Assembly: GCA_037349315.1 (NCBI GenBank)
Contig: JBAIAC010000154.1
Span: 310,001-374,000, forward strand
DNA from: Chelydra serpentina
Lineage: Eukaryota; Chordata; Testudines; Chelydridae
Length of the DNA: 64,000 nucleotides
Direction: 5' to 3'
Positions 1 through 8,581 of this stretch are shown here, piece after piece. The notes below the pieces were generated by a model. That model had not been told where the DNA came from. It saw only the letters and a program-made list of their open reading frames with translations, and ran no database searches. Each line of letters opens with the position of its first letter. The first letter of the stretch is position 1. The position numbers and the translations under genes were made by a program.

Positions 1-180
1 TGTGGAGCACTGACCTGGGGCAGCTCCCATTTGGTGCGAGGGGGGCAGGTAGGAATCTGGGACGGGTGTACAGGAGCTCCTGTTTGGTGCTGGGGGTGGG
101 GATGTGGGGGGGTGCAGGAGTCAGGACTGGGGGATGGAGTTTGAGGGGGGTGCAGGAGTCAGGACCGGGGTGTGGGGGGC
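1..180. repeat. G-rich degenerate tandem repeat at window edge
   Basis: The stretch is very G-rich and repeats a short phrase built around GTGCAGGAGTCAGGAC about every 40-50 bases. No tRNA or coding signal is seen. It probably continues beyond the window. Confidence 0.5.
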
Positions 181-413
181 TGGGTATGTGTCACTCTCAG
201 TTTGCTGCAAAAAGCTCCAGGCCTCTCATCGAGGTGTTTTTATTTTGTCGCCAACAGAGGGCAGTTTTGTCGCCAGACGTGGCATTGCCGTGTGTGCACC
301 AGCCAAAAGGAGGCGACCGAGGGAGCGTTCTGTGTTTTTCACACACCTGAGCAATATAATGATGCTGCAATAACTTTGTAGTGCAGACCTGGCCAAGGAT
401 TCACACACACACA
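181..413 (+). repeat. Dispersed duplicated segment, inverted copy near 33905-34135
   Basis: About 230 bases, including the phrases GTCGCCAACAGAGGGCAG and GTGCACCAGCCAAAAGGAGG, recur in opposite orientation at about 33905-34135. It contains no tRNA. It is either a dispersed repeat or the edge of an old inverted duplication; the sequence does not separate these. Confidence 0.6.
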
Positions 414-539
414 GCTTGCAAGGAAAACGTCACCTGCTCCTCTGTTTGCAGAATCCAAACACAAGCAACGCTTGTCAGGCCCAGGTCGGGTCCGGCAGGG
501 AATCAGGTGTGGGCAGACCCCATCCCTCAGCCATGAGCA

Positions 540-613
540 GGCACCATGGCTTATCTAGATAAAACACCTGTTTTGTAAACAAGAGATCCTAGGTTCAACT
601 CCCAGTGGTGGCT
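540..613 (+). tRNA. tRNA-Thr-TGT: tRNA-Thr (TGT), mildly decayed
   Basis: The 74-nt sequence matches the vertebrate tRNA-Thr body: ATGGCTTA start of the D arm and GAGATCCTAGGTTCAACTCCCAG in the variable loop and T arm, split here as GAGATCCT then AGGTTCAACTCCCAG. The anticodon loop reads TT-TGT-AA. The acceptor arm pairs at six of seven positions (G2 against G71). Anticodon-stem and T-stem each have one mismatch (C-A and A-C). It may be an ageing gene or a young pseudogene. No T4 run lies immediately downstream. It is the only TGT threonine copy in the window. Confidence 0.65.
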
Positions 614-649
614 TTTAAGGCACCTGTTATTGGCTACTGTCAGAAAAAC

Positions 650-1145
650 AGCCTTCCAAGGGAAGCAGTGGGGGCAAAAGACCTATCTGGCTTCAAGATT
701 AAGCTAGATAAATTTATGGAGGGGATGGTTTCATGGGATAACATGAACTTGGCAATTAACTGACCTTTCATTATCAGTGGTAAATAGGACCAATGGTGGG
801 ATGTTAGAAGTTACTACAGAGAACTTTTTCCTGGGTGTCTGGCTGGTGAGTCTTGCCCACATGCTCAGGGTTCAGCTGATCGCCACATTTGGGGTCAGGA
901 AGGAATGTTCCTCCAGGGTAGATCGGCAGAGGCCCTGGAGGTTTTTTGCCTTCCTCTGCAGCATGGGGCACGGGTCACTTACTGGAGGATTCTCTGCATC
1001 TTGAAGTCTTTAAACCATGATTTGAGGACTTCAGTAGCTGAGAGGATTATTGCAGGAGTGGGTGGGTGAGATTCTGTGGCCTGCATTGTGCAGGAGGTCA
1101 GGCTAGATGATCATAATGGTCCCTTCCGACCTTAAAGTCTATGGG
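650..1145 (+). mobile_element. CR1-type LINE 3' end, degraded
   Basis: The segment ends in the CR1 tail phrase (GGTCAGGCTAGATGATC, then ATGGTCCCTTCCGACC and TTAAAGTCTATGGG). The upstream part resembles the last portion of CR1 ORF2 plus 3' untranslated region, with frames broken throughout. The 5' boundary is approximate. Identification is by family knowledge of chelonian CR1 tails. Confidence 0.7.
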
Positions 1146-1249
1146 ACTGGAGGCCCTCACCATGCACAGGCCTGCCTCTTACTTTCATCCCACCTCTGCT
1201 GGTCACCACCTCGCTTGAAGGCCCAGAGAAAATGAAACAAGCACATGCC

Positions 1250-1321
1250 TAGCATAGGATGGCTCTGATCCATCAATGTCGGGGTTACGGGCCCAGCACG
1301 CTTCCACTGCGCCCCTCTGCT
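1250..1321 (-). pseudogene. tRNA-iMet pseudogene
   Basis: It aligns over its full length with the intact initiator Met gene at 5275-5346 but has many substitutions in the D arm, anticodon stem and T arm. The anticodon position reads CGT instead of CAT. The flank with GCCCAGAG and GAAACAAGCAC is also shared with the 5.2-kb copy, so it was duplicated with its surroundings. It is followed on the other strand by an Asn-type sequence, the same pair order as at 47046-47306. Confidence 0.8.
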
Positions 1322-1445
1322 GGGTCTTCAACCCCCACAGCCAGCCTCCAGCGTCCGGCCTAGCACCTTGTGAGCTCTAGCGCTGGCAGGCAGAGGCGCA
1401 GGCTGCTCGGCAGCAGCCTTGGTAACAGCAGACTTGTGTCTGTGT

Positions 1446-1519
1446 GTCTCTGTGGCGCAATGGGTCAGCGCGTTGGGCTACTAACCGAAAGGCTGGTGGT
1501 TTAAGCCCACCCAGGGACA
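1446..1519 (+). pseudogene. tRNA-Asn-derived pseudogene with anticodon ACT
   Basis: The 74-nt body matches tRNA-Asn (GTCTCTGTGGCGCAATGGG at the 5' side, CCCACCCAGGGAC at the 3' side) and is nearly identical to the good Asn-GTT gene at 47233-47306. The anticodon loop reads CT-ACT-AA, so the canonical GTT is lost. The B box is TTTAAGCCC instead of TTCGAGCCC. Acceptor pairing is intact. I call it a pseudogene because identity and internal promoter are both altered. Confidence 0.75.
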
Positions 1520-1536
1520 ATGGTGACCCCATGATA

Positions 1537-1890
1537 CTTCCTCAGTGTTGAAGTGCCTTAATGGAGAGAAAATATTGGGTATTAAAGGGCTCTTTAATCT
1601 AGCAGAGAAAGGCATAACAAGACCCAATGGCTGGAAGGTAAAAAGAGACAAATTACAAATAAGGCAGAAATATTCAACAGCGAGGATGATTCACCACAGG
1701 AACAAGGTACCAAGGGAAGTGGTGGATTCTCCATCTCTTGATGTCATTTAATGAAGACTAGATGCCTTTCTGGAATGTGTTTGCCCCAAAAGTAGCTCTT
1801 GTGGTACACAGGAGGCCTGTGATATGCAGGGGGGGGGGGGTCAGATTAGATGCTCTAATGGTCTCTTCTGACCATAAAGTCTACTAATTT
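1537..1890 (+). mobile_element. CR1-type LINE 3' end
   Basis: A short frame at 1545-1751 resembles the CR1 ORF2 C-terminus (NKVPREVVDSPSL motif) and is followed by the tail GGGGTCAGATTAGATGCTC and TCTTCTGACCATAAAGTCTA. The same element, minus strand, is at 27085-28020 and 44515-45640, and a shorter internally deleted relative is at 10545-10885. It contains a 10-base G run near 1832. Confidence 0.8.
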
Positions 1891-2012
1891 CTGAAAAAGT
1901 GAGTGTAGCATTGGGAGCAGCCTCTGATGTTTTACTGTCTAGCCGGCTTGCTTCCTAGATTGAACACTCATTGAGTGGGGTGATCCCCAGGGAGTAGCTC
2001 AAACCTCCCAAG

Positions 2013-2905
2013 TGTCTGGCCAGCGGCAGGACATTAGCACGGCAGGGGAGGGGGTGGGTGAGGCAGTGACATCACAAAGGCCGTTTGCAGGACCTCAGCC
2101 TATTGGTCAAAGGTGGTGGGAGGCGGTGACCTCACAGAGAGATGCTGACATCAGCCAGGCCAGGCCAGGGGCGCAGGGCCAGGGAAACCTCGGAGACCCC
2201 CGTGGCTTTGCTTCAGCAAGTCTCCTTGTCGAGGTCTCTCTCGGAGGACTGAGAGAGTATTAGGGTTCACGTACGTGAGCGCCAGGAGGAACCTCTTTGG
2301 AGTTTTCTCCTTTGCTTTTACGGACTTTCCTAGAAAACAGACGTCCCTGGTTAGAAGGTACGAGCCTCCGAGAGGTTTGGGACCTGTTCAGTCTGATCCA
2401 TCTGGTGCCACCTGAATTCTAGGCATGGAAAACAGTAGCTTCAGGTGGCAGAATTTGATTCCCCACTTGGGATTTTGTCCCTCAGAATCACTGGGGACAT
2501 TAGGGTTTGTCCTTTTTGTTTGATCTTTTCCTCCATCCCTCCCTCCTTTCTCTTCGTCTCTTACTTCTTTTGTCCTTTCCCCTGTTCCCCTCCCACCACC
2601 AGGAGAGGTGTAGGGGTGTGTGTGTGTTTGGTGGGGGGTGCTTGGCAGTTCCCAGTGTGGGCGATCTACCCAAAAATGTGGGGCTGAAATAGTGCTCGGA
2701 CAGTGATCCCCACCGGTGACCTGGGCCGTCCTTTGTGCTCTCTGGTGAGAACCCTCAGCCTCCCACCCCTCAGTCTCTACCGGGATTGGCTGAGCAGGGA
2801 GTTATTTACAGGGAGGAGACTCGGGTCCTTGTTGTTCTCTTTTAAGACCAAGTAAATAAGTCACAACCAGCCACATGTGTGATGAATTTTGCTGCTTCTC
2901 TGCAT
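2013..2905 (+). repeat. Unclassified ~0.9-kb repeat 'R1', copy 1
   Basis: It starts at TGTCTGGCCAGCGGCAGG and is recognisable for about 0.9 kb. Inside are two CCAAT-type boxes (CTATTGGTCAAAGG, GATTGGCTGAG), a GTGACATCACAAAGG element, a pyrimidine-rich tract and a short TG run. Five copies lie in the window (also 8582-9480, 26366-26973 minus, 43785-44391 minus, 59226-60130). No coding frame is conserved. The left boundary is fixed because copies 2 and 5 have different upstream sequence. It could be an LTR or the 5' end of a larger element; I cannot assign a class. Confidence 0.65.
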
Positions 2906-2914
2906 TAATTGTAG

Positions 2915-2990
2915 AGATTGACAGATGTTAAGGTAAGAAAGGACCATTATGTGCATCCAGTCGCACCTCCTGTATAAGCCAGGCCCTAGA
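2915..2990 (-). mobile_element. CR1 3' end fragment (empty site for the CR1 at 9515)
   Basis: The phrase AAGGACCATTATGTGCATC followed by CAGTCGCACCTCCTGTATAA matches a degraded CR1 tail read on the minus strand. At 9515 and 60165 the same sequence is split by a second CR1 between GTGCAT and CCAGTCG, so this copy preserves the pre-insertion state. Confidence 0.65.
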
Positions 2991-3110
2991 CCAGGCCTGC
3001 ACAACATGCGGCCCTAAAGACTCAGCAGGAGCAAGGGGCCTGTCCAGGAAATGGCCAGGGCTTCTGGGAACCTGGGGGTGGCTCTGGACACCACCAGGAG
3101 TCATTTGGCC

Positions 3111-3174
3111 CACCCAGACATGGGGCTTGAACCCCAGACTAAGAGCTTGATGCTCTACTGACTGAACGAGCCCA
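3111..3174 (-). pseudogene. tRNA-Lys (CTT) pseudogene, internally deleted
   Basis: The body resembles tRNA-Lys-CTT: GTTCAGTCAGTAGAGCATC in the D arm, anticodon loop CT-CTT-AG, and GGGGTTCAAGCCCCATGTC in the T arm. The variable region and part of the anticodon stem are deleted, leaving 64 nt. A more decayed sister copy lies at 51132-51197 in the inverted duplicate block. Confidence 0.7.
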
Positions 3175-3540
3175 GTTCAGTGAATGCAGCTGCCCCCTTC
3201 CACCACAAGAGCAGGCAGGTAAAACAGAGGCAAAAAAAAGTCCCAGGAGCCCTTCCTCTTTTTCTCCATGGCCACAGCCCATCAGCAGGATTCCTCCTGC
3301 TCCTCCCTCCTGTGCCCCAGTGCGACTAAATCTCCGCACCTAGACAGCCAATCCGTCCTCTGCCCCCTAATCCCCCATGCTTAAGCCTCCCGACCAAACC
3401 CTGTCCCAGGCTCCATAGAACTGAGTCTCACATCTCGCTGGGAACTCTACTCCTTGTGCCCAGAGTGTCTCTGCCCCCTCCGTAGATGACTCGAGAAACA
3501 CAGTGTCCGTCTTTTCCAAAGAAGTGCTGGAAGAAACTTT
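3175..3540. other. Duplicated spacer between Lys and Arg tRNAs
   Basis: No gene is seen. The segment recurs inverted at about 50765-51130 with the same flanking tRNAs, as part of the 2930-4525 versus 49760-51320 inverted duplication. Confidence 0.7.
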
Positions 3541-3613
3541 CCCCATGTGGCCTAATGGATCAGGCGTCTGACTTCGGATCAGACAATTGAGGGTTCGAGA
3601 CCCTTCACGGTTG
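3541..3613 (+). pseudogene. tRNA-Arg (TCG), acceptor-damaged copy
   Basis: D arm, anticodon arm (CT-TCG-GA loop) and T arm (GAGGGTTCGAGACCCTT) match tRNA-Arg-TCG. The acceptor stem is poor: positions 1 and 2 are C against T, and position 5 is A against C. The intact sister at 50688-50760 in the inverted block has all seven pairs. I read this copy as recently inactivated. Confidence 0.7.
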
Positions 3614-3877
3614 TCCTTTGTGCTGAAAGTCCTGCTCCCTTCAGGGCTGGAGCCTTTTCTTGGTGGCTCAGGCCAATGCTCTGGGTTCAGCTAGAGCCCT
3701 GGGAAGGAGGTTGTCAGGGTTCACTCTGAACTCTAGTGTACAGATGTGGGGACCTGCATGGAAGACCTCCCCTAAGCTTATTTTTACCAGTTTAGGATAA
3801 AAATGTCCCCAAGGCACGTTTGTCCTTGAACAGTACGCTGCCACCACCAAGTGATTTAAACAAACATTCAGGGTGGG

Positions 3878-4525
3878 TGTAATGAAGTGGGACGGTTCCT
3901 AATGTTTCCTCTGAATACTGAGTGGGTGCCTCAGTTTCCACTATGCCTCAGTTTCCCCTTTATATTTCTTAAGTCTCTAGGTGGTGGGATAAGGGTGTGT
4001 GATTGTTGCAAAGCCCTAGAGGGCCAGTGTGATGACACAGAATGGCCGACACCCTGTCTCCTGGCAACTGCTGGCCTGGGCCCCTCCCCTGCAAAGGTGC
4101 CGGCTGAAGGGGATGGGGAACAAAGGGATCAGTGATCTCCTGGCCCAGGAAGGAGACAAAGGCAAAGGTGGGGCTGGAGAGTTTGGAGCTGGCTGGGAAC
4201 ATGGAGGGAGGTCCCCTCTACCCCCTAAGATGGACCTGACTGAGGGGTCCTGTTCTCTGTACCTACAAGCTCTGGTTTAGACCCTGTTCCTCTCCTCTAA
4301 TAAACCTCCTGTTTTACTGGCTGGCTGAGAGTCTCGTCTGACTGTGAAGTTGGGGGGCAGGGCCCTCTGGCTTCCCCAGGAGCCTCACCCGGGCGGACTC
4401 GCTGCGGTGAAGAAGGGGATGCTGAATGCTCCGGGGTCAGCCCCAGGAAGGTGGAAGCTGGGGAAGCTTCTTGCCCTGGAGACAGTCGGCTCAGCGAGGA
4501 GGCTCCGGCAGAGTAGTGACTGGGG
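3878..4525 (+). mobile_element. Solo LTR, 3'-truncated, Ty3/gypsy-type
   Basis: It starts TGTAATGAAGTGGG and carries a polyadenylation signal (TAATAAACCTCC, about 4299) followed by GGCTGGCTGAGAGTC. A complete inverted relative runs 49706-50397 and ends TGTCACGG on the plus strand. Here similarity stops near 4525, about 55 bases before the expected terminus, where a CT-rich minisatellite begins. The internal motifs also occur in the LTR at 39636-40069, so this is the same element lineage. Confidence 0.75.
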
Positions 4526-4539
4526 AGCCCAGCCCCCCA

Positions 4540-4765
4540 CAGTACCTCCCCCTCACACTGACACCCCCATGGACCCTCCCCATTATAGCCCCTCCCCCTC
4601 ACACTGACACCTCCATGGACCATCCCCCTCCCCTCCCCTCCCCCTCACACTGACACCCCCATGGACCCTCCCCCTCACAGCCCCTCCCCCTCACACTGAC
4701 ACCCCCATGGACCCTCCCCCTCACAGCCCCTCCCCCTCACAGCCCCTCCCCTCACACACGCAGGG
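4540..4765. repeat. CCCTCCCC / CACACTGACACC minisatellite
   Basis: Units of about 30-40 bases containing CCCCTCACACTGACACC and CATGGACCCTCC are repeated about five to six times with variable spacers. They follow the truncated LTR end directly. Confidence 0.8.
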
Positions 4766-5274
4766 ACTTGTTCGCTGGGCTCTGACATTACAAACCCAGG
4801 GGGGAGGTTTCTGAGGATTTACTCCCTGAGCCCCTCCCCCTCTCACCGCTCCCCTGAGTGCAGAGGGGCTGGGCTCAGGCAGCCAGTTTCACCCAGGGAT
4901 TTCCCAGCCCAGGCCCCCGAGTCTCCTCTGCCCGGATCTACCAGTGACACTGCGCGTGGGCGGCGGCTACAAGGGGCTCGGGGAGGCTGAGCCTCCCCAA
5001 ACGGGGCAAGAAATGCTGGTGGGACGCACCCCCTTGGAGGGGGGCTGGGCCGCTGCCTTGGGACAGACCCTCCCGAGGAGTGGGGGAGCCACCGGCACTC
5101 AGACCTCACGCACAGGCCTGGCTCTCGCCTTCAGCCCAGGCAGCCAGAGGGGCCGGGGAGCTCCCTGGCAGTCCGACCCCTCAGCCACCTCCTGCCTCAT
5201 GGCCTCGGCTCTCGGCGCTCTGCTGGTCGCCCCCTCGCTTGCAGGCCCAGAGCAAAAAGAAACAAGCACCTGCC
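4766..5274. other. GC-rich spacer, no gene seen
   Basis: The long open frames here on both strands are a GC-composition effect with no recognisable domain. The last 60 bases, including GCCCAGAGCAAAAAG, are the shared flank of the initiator Met copies and contain the A5 run that serves as its terminator on the minus strand. Confidence 0.6.
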
Positions 5275-5346
5275 TAGCAGAGGATGGTTTCGATCCATCG
5301 ACCGCTGGGTTATGGGCCCAGCACGCTGCCGCTGCGCCACTCTGCT
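5275..5346 (-). tRNA. tRNA-iMet-CAT: tRNA-iMet (CAT), initiator
   Basis: The 72-nt sequence reads AGCAGAGTGGCGCAGC at the 5' end, has the initiator-type anticodon arm with three G-C pairs (GCTGGGCCCATAACCCAG) and the T loop ATCGAAA. The 5' A1-T72 pair, typical of eukaryotic initiators, is present. All stems pair except for minor changes, one D-loop base being unusual. A T5 run lies about 17 bases downstream on the minus strand (5254-5258). It is the only intact one of at least four initiator-like copies here (others at 1250, 25265 and 47046). Confidence 0.93.
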
Positions 5347-5548
5347 GGGTCTCTGCCTCTGGCATCCAGCCCCCAGCCTCCAGCATCCACACTAGCGCCT
5401 TGCGAGCGCTGGCGCTGGCCAGCAGAGATCTCAGACACAATGCCCCAGATGGGCAAACGCTGTGGGCTCCTGAAGCCTCTGCCTCCCTATGGATGTGGGC
5501 TTTTGTTCTTCCCTTGCTCTTTCTCAGCGAGGGGAAGGAAAGAAGCTC

Positions 5549-5638
5549 TCCTTCAAGCTGGAGTCACAAGGGCGAGGTAAGGATGACTTCCTGGGAGCCG
5601 GCTCCAGTCCTTTGTTCTACCAGCCGACCCACCGAAGA
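5549..5638 (-). pseudogene. Intron-containing tRNA-Tyr pseudogene (anticodon GGA)
   Basis: The 90-nt sequence follows the tRNA-Tyr plan: TCTTCGG acceptor pairing with TTGAAGG, GGCTGGTAGAAC in the D arm, then an anticodon region GGACTGGAG with an intron of roughly 17 nt before ATCCTTAC. The canonical GTA anticodon is GGA here. The B box is destroyed (TTGTGACTCC instead of TTCGATTCC). A sister copy with the same GGA lies at 33655-33744 in opposite orientation, so the change predates that duplication. Confidence 0.7.
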
Positions 5639-5739
5639 GCTGCCACCACTTTCTCCAGGGTCGCCCAGCGGTGTGTGCCAGGGCGAGCGCCAGCCAAGCG
5701 GATGGAGTTTGAAGGGAAGGGGCAGAGTTCTGTGACAGA

Positions 5740-5812
5740 GTTTCTGTGGTGTAGTGGTTATCACGATTGCCTAACACGCAAAAGGCCCCTGGTTCGAAAC
5801 CAGGCAGAAACG
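5740..5812 (+). tRNA. tRNA-Val-AAC: tRNA-Val (AAC)
   Basis: The sequence is GTTTCTGTGGTGTAGTGG at the 5' side, anticodon loop CT-AAC-AC and T arm CCTGGTTCGAAACCAGG. The acceptor stem GTTTCTG/CAGAAAC pairs fully. A and B boxes are canonical and a TTTT terminator starts at 5824. Anticodon-stem differences from the vertebrate consensus are small. Degenerate relatives are at 22280-22351 and 33520-33577, minus strand. Confidence 0.93.
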
Positions 5813-6593
5813 TGATGGCTTCCTTTTCCCTAGCTGTCCAGCAAGACACTCCTCCATCTGCCACTGGCCTGTCCTTGGGATAACCCCAACCCCTGCAGGA
5901 CAGAGGGTGGGGAAATGAGCTGAGAAAGAACCTCGGCATCAGCCAGGGAAAGCTGGAGGATCTCGGCCAGTCACCTCTTGGAGCCTTGTGGCTTGGCCTC
6001 CTCTGCCCTTGGAGATTGGCCTACAGAGCCCAGCTCTTCCCACTCCCCAAAGGAGGAAGTGAGGGGGGAATGGGGCAAAGGAGGAAGGTCGTGCTGAGGA
6101 AGGCAGGGCAGAAGCTAAGCGGCTCAGTGGGGTTAGTAAAGCACCACCGTTCGTTCTGCCAAAGCCTGGGGAGGTGCGTTTGGCTGCTGGGAGGTAGAAT
6201 CCTGTGCCTGCCCCTCGGCTTCCCAGGGGTGGCTACTTGCAGCCCAGGAGAAGCAGCGGGGTTCTGGGTGGGAGGAAAAGTAGCCATGGGGAGTCCCAGT
6301 GGGCTCCTTTCTGGCAAGATGTTTTTCTGTGTCAGGCTTGGGAGGAGCCTGTGAGCCGTGAGTGGACTTGTTCCCGTGGGAACCGCTGCTCCTGTCTCCC
6401 CGACCTGGGGGCGCCAGTGACAGCTTGGGAGGGGGCAGGTGCTGGCTTGAGTGACGGGGATCCAGGAAACCCCAGCCTGCTCCTCTGGGTACAAGGCCAC
6501 TGCTTGTCTCCTGCCTTGTGACATCAGGATTTCAATCTCCCCAGCATGAGCTGTGGCACGTGTATTAACCCTTCTTGGGGGGGCCTGGTCGCT
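5813..6593. other. Spacer, mostly unassigned
   Basis: The first 110 bases (to about 5925) recur inverted next to the Val-like pseudogenes near 22150-22255 and 33200-33310, so this flank moved with tRNA-Val. The rest, to 6593, holds no feature I recognise. Confidence 0.55.
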
Positions 6594-6666
6594 GCCCAAG
6601 TAGCTCAGTGGGGAGTGGATGAGATTGAAGATCTGAAGGTTTCTGGCTGGATGCCAGGCTCTAGCT
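6594..6666 (+). pseudogene. tRNA-Phe (GAA) pseudogene
   Basis: TAGCTCAGT in the D arm, the anticodon loop TT-GAA-GA and the following AGGTT identify a Phe body. The T loop is CTGGATG instead of TTCGATC and the acceptor strands no longer pair. It is non-functional by structure. Confidence 0.65.
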
Positions 6667-6779
6667 CACCCCTTCCCCCTGGGCATGGCGTGCTGGGCTT
6701 TCTCCTGGGTGTCCAACTGTGACCTGAACTCACAAGTTTCCTTCATTTCAGAGGCAACACTTGCAGAGCGCACGATGTG

Positions 6780-6956
6780 GCGGGCAGGGATAGCTCAGTG
6801 GTGTGAGCATTGGCCTGCTAAACCCAGGATTGTAAATTCAATCCTTGCGGGGGCCATTTAGGGATCTGGGGCAAAAATTGGGGATTGGTCCTGCTTTGAG
6901 CAGGGGGTTGGACTAGATGACCTCATACGGTCCCTTCCAACCCTGATATTCTATGA
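6780..6956 (+). mobile_element. CryI-like SINE (tRNA-derived head, CR1-like tail)
   Basis: The head carries an A box (TAGCTCAGTGGT) and a degraded B box (AAATTCAATCCTT). The body has GGGCAAAAATTGGGGATTGG, and the tail shares GAGCAGGGGGTTGGACTAG and ends CCCTGATATTCTATGA. The same structure is at 33340-33516, 38123-38298 and 45251-45434 (minus). A tRNA-derived head joined to a CR1 3' end is characteristic of the cryptodiran turtle SINE family. Confidence 0.88.
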
Positions 6957-7265
6957 ACACTTGTACATTCCACACAGATAACAAGGAACAGACTGACCCA
7001 GCCTAAAGACAGGGGCAAAGGGGAATATGACGGATAGAGTTGTTTTGTTCGAACCAACATGTACAAGGTGGGAGACGGCACCTTACTGCGTAGAGGGGTT
7101 GTACCTTGTTACGTAGAAGGGTTGCACCTCAATACGTCAGGAGTGATGTGTAACTTGTTTGTACCTGTGTATAAGAATTCACCCCCCCAGGAGTTGTCTC
7201 TGGCTTTAGAATCGGTCACCACCAGTGACCCATTCAGAGCACCACACCGGTGGCGTCTGACAACA
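6957..7265. other. Spacer, nothing recognised
   Basis: About 310 bases without tRNA, repeat or coding signal that I can identify. It ends where the direct duplication shared with 57909 begins. Confidence 0.5.
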
Positions 7266-7615
7266 GCCTGTTACTGAAACATGCTGTAAGTTTGCTGGTG
7301 ACATTCAAAGGACCCCCGCCCAGGAGGGTGTTCAATGAGCATTAACCAGCCGGGGAGTTGTCATGACGGGATTTGCAATTCAGTGACAGATGCCCAAGCA
7401 CCACACTCTGGGGACTGCTCAAGTCTATGACTCAGTTGCACGAGACCACACCAGGGGGATTGTCCGACCCAGTGACTCAGCAAAGCCCACCCGGACATAG
7501 CTGGGCAAGTATTTTCTGGGCACATGATCTAAGGGTATAAAATAGGAGACCGTGGCAAAATATTAGCAGGCTATTTTGTTAACTACTTGGCCAGTTTGTC
7601 TAATGGACTCATCCC

Positions 7616-7684
7616 TCTATTGGCCAGAAACCAAACCTAGACCTCCCGCTGTAGCTATGACTTCTGCTACTGAACCACCAATGC
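7616..7684 (-). pseudogene. tRNA-Gly pseudogene
   Basis: Read on the minus strand it starts GCATTGGTGGTTCAGTAGC, matching tRNA-Gly-GCC, and keeps AGCGGGAGG after the anticodon region. The anticodon stem is rearranged, the B box reads GGTTTGGTTTC, and the length is 69 nt. Copies lie at 58260-58328 (same strand sense) and 31080-31150 (inverted), each about 400 bases from a Ser gene. Confidence 0.7.
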
Positions 7685-8071
7685 TCTAACTCCTCTTGTG
7701 AGACATTTCCTTCTGCACAATACTGCTGCTAGTCCAGCTATTGACTCCAGGAGACATTTTTCTTAGCCTGGTTTTGTGGTCATTTCTTTCTCTAGCAAAG
7801 GTCAGTCACTGGCCCTGTGGTCCAGACATCGTCATTCAAATCAAGCTTCAAGTGAACAATTCTTTCCCATTCCCACTCTGTGGGAGGGGAGACTTTTCAA
7901 AGCCCTCTCTGTGCTACTGCATATGGCTAAGCAAAGAGAACAAACCCCAAATCCCCCCTGTGCGTTGGGAGCCAGGTTTGCTGTTTGATTTCTGTATTTC
8001 AGGTGATTTCAAGCCCAGGCATTGGGATTATTTACTAGTGTCTCTGGCATTGGAGCATTACTGTGCCCAGA

Positions 8072-8153
8072 GCTGTGATGGCCGAGTGGTTAAGGCGTTG
8101 GAGTCGAAATCCAATAGGGTTCCCCTGCGCAGGTTCGAATCCTGCTCACAGCG
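8072..8153 (+). tRNA. tRNA-Ser-CGA: tRNA-Ser (CGA)
   Basis: An 82-nt class II tRNA with a long variable arm. The acceptor GCTGTGA pairs fully with TCACAGC, the D arm is TGGCCGAGTGGTTAAGG, the anticodon loop GT-CGA-AA and the T arm CAGGTTCGAATCCTG. The loop base at position 32 is G, unlike the usual C. TTTT lies at 8163-8166. It is the only CGA copy of a three-member family; the others (30610, 58716) read TGA. Confidence 0.93.
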
Positions 8154-8512
8154 AGGCCTGTGTTTTAGCCATTTTTCTAACCAGGGCAATACATCTATAC
8201 AGACCCCTAAGACACTCTCAATTCTCTCCCCAACCCAAGTGAATCTGGTTCTGCTCCTTTCCTAGAGATGCCTGGGACACTACCTCACGCCGTGTCCCTG
8301 AGGTGTCAGGCAAACTCTCAGCACCATGGAGCATCCTGACATTGATCCTTGTGACCTGTGGGTTGGATTTATTTTAGTGGGACACGGGACATGTGGAGGA
8401 TAAGTTAAACTCTTCATTTCCTTAGGGTTCGCCTGCAATATACTTGTATGGTGGTTAATTCATCACCATTACAGGTCTATTGTATTTATTAGAATAGCAC
8501 AAGTAAGTCACA

Positions 8513-8581
8513 GTCTGGTCACCCTTGGTGGGAGGTAAAAGGACAAAGCCTCAAATAGCGGAAGTGGCCCTATAAAATCTG
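8513..8581. mobile_element. MITE fragment (TCTGGTCACCCT end)
   Basis: GTCTGGTCACCCTTGG followed by GGACAAAGCC and CCCTATAAAATC matches part of the AGGGTGACCAGA-ended MITE seen in full at 11069-11416. A sister fragment is at about 59156-59225. R1 abuts it directly. Confidence 0.6.

Noticed and set aside
4944..5735. 263-codon plus-strand frame
   Set aside because: It crosses the iMet gene and Tyr pseudogene on the opposite strand; GC composition explains it.
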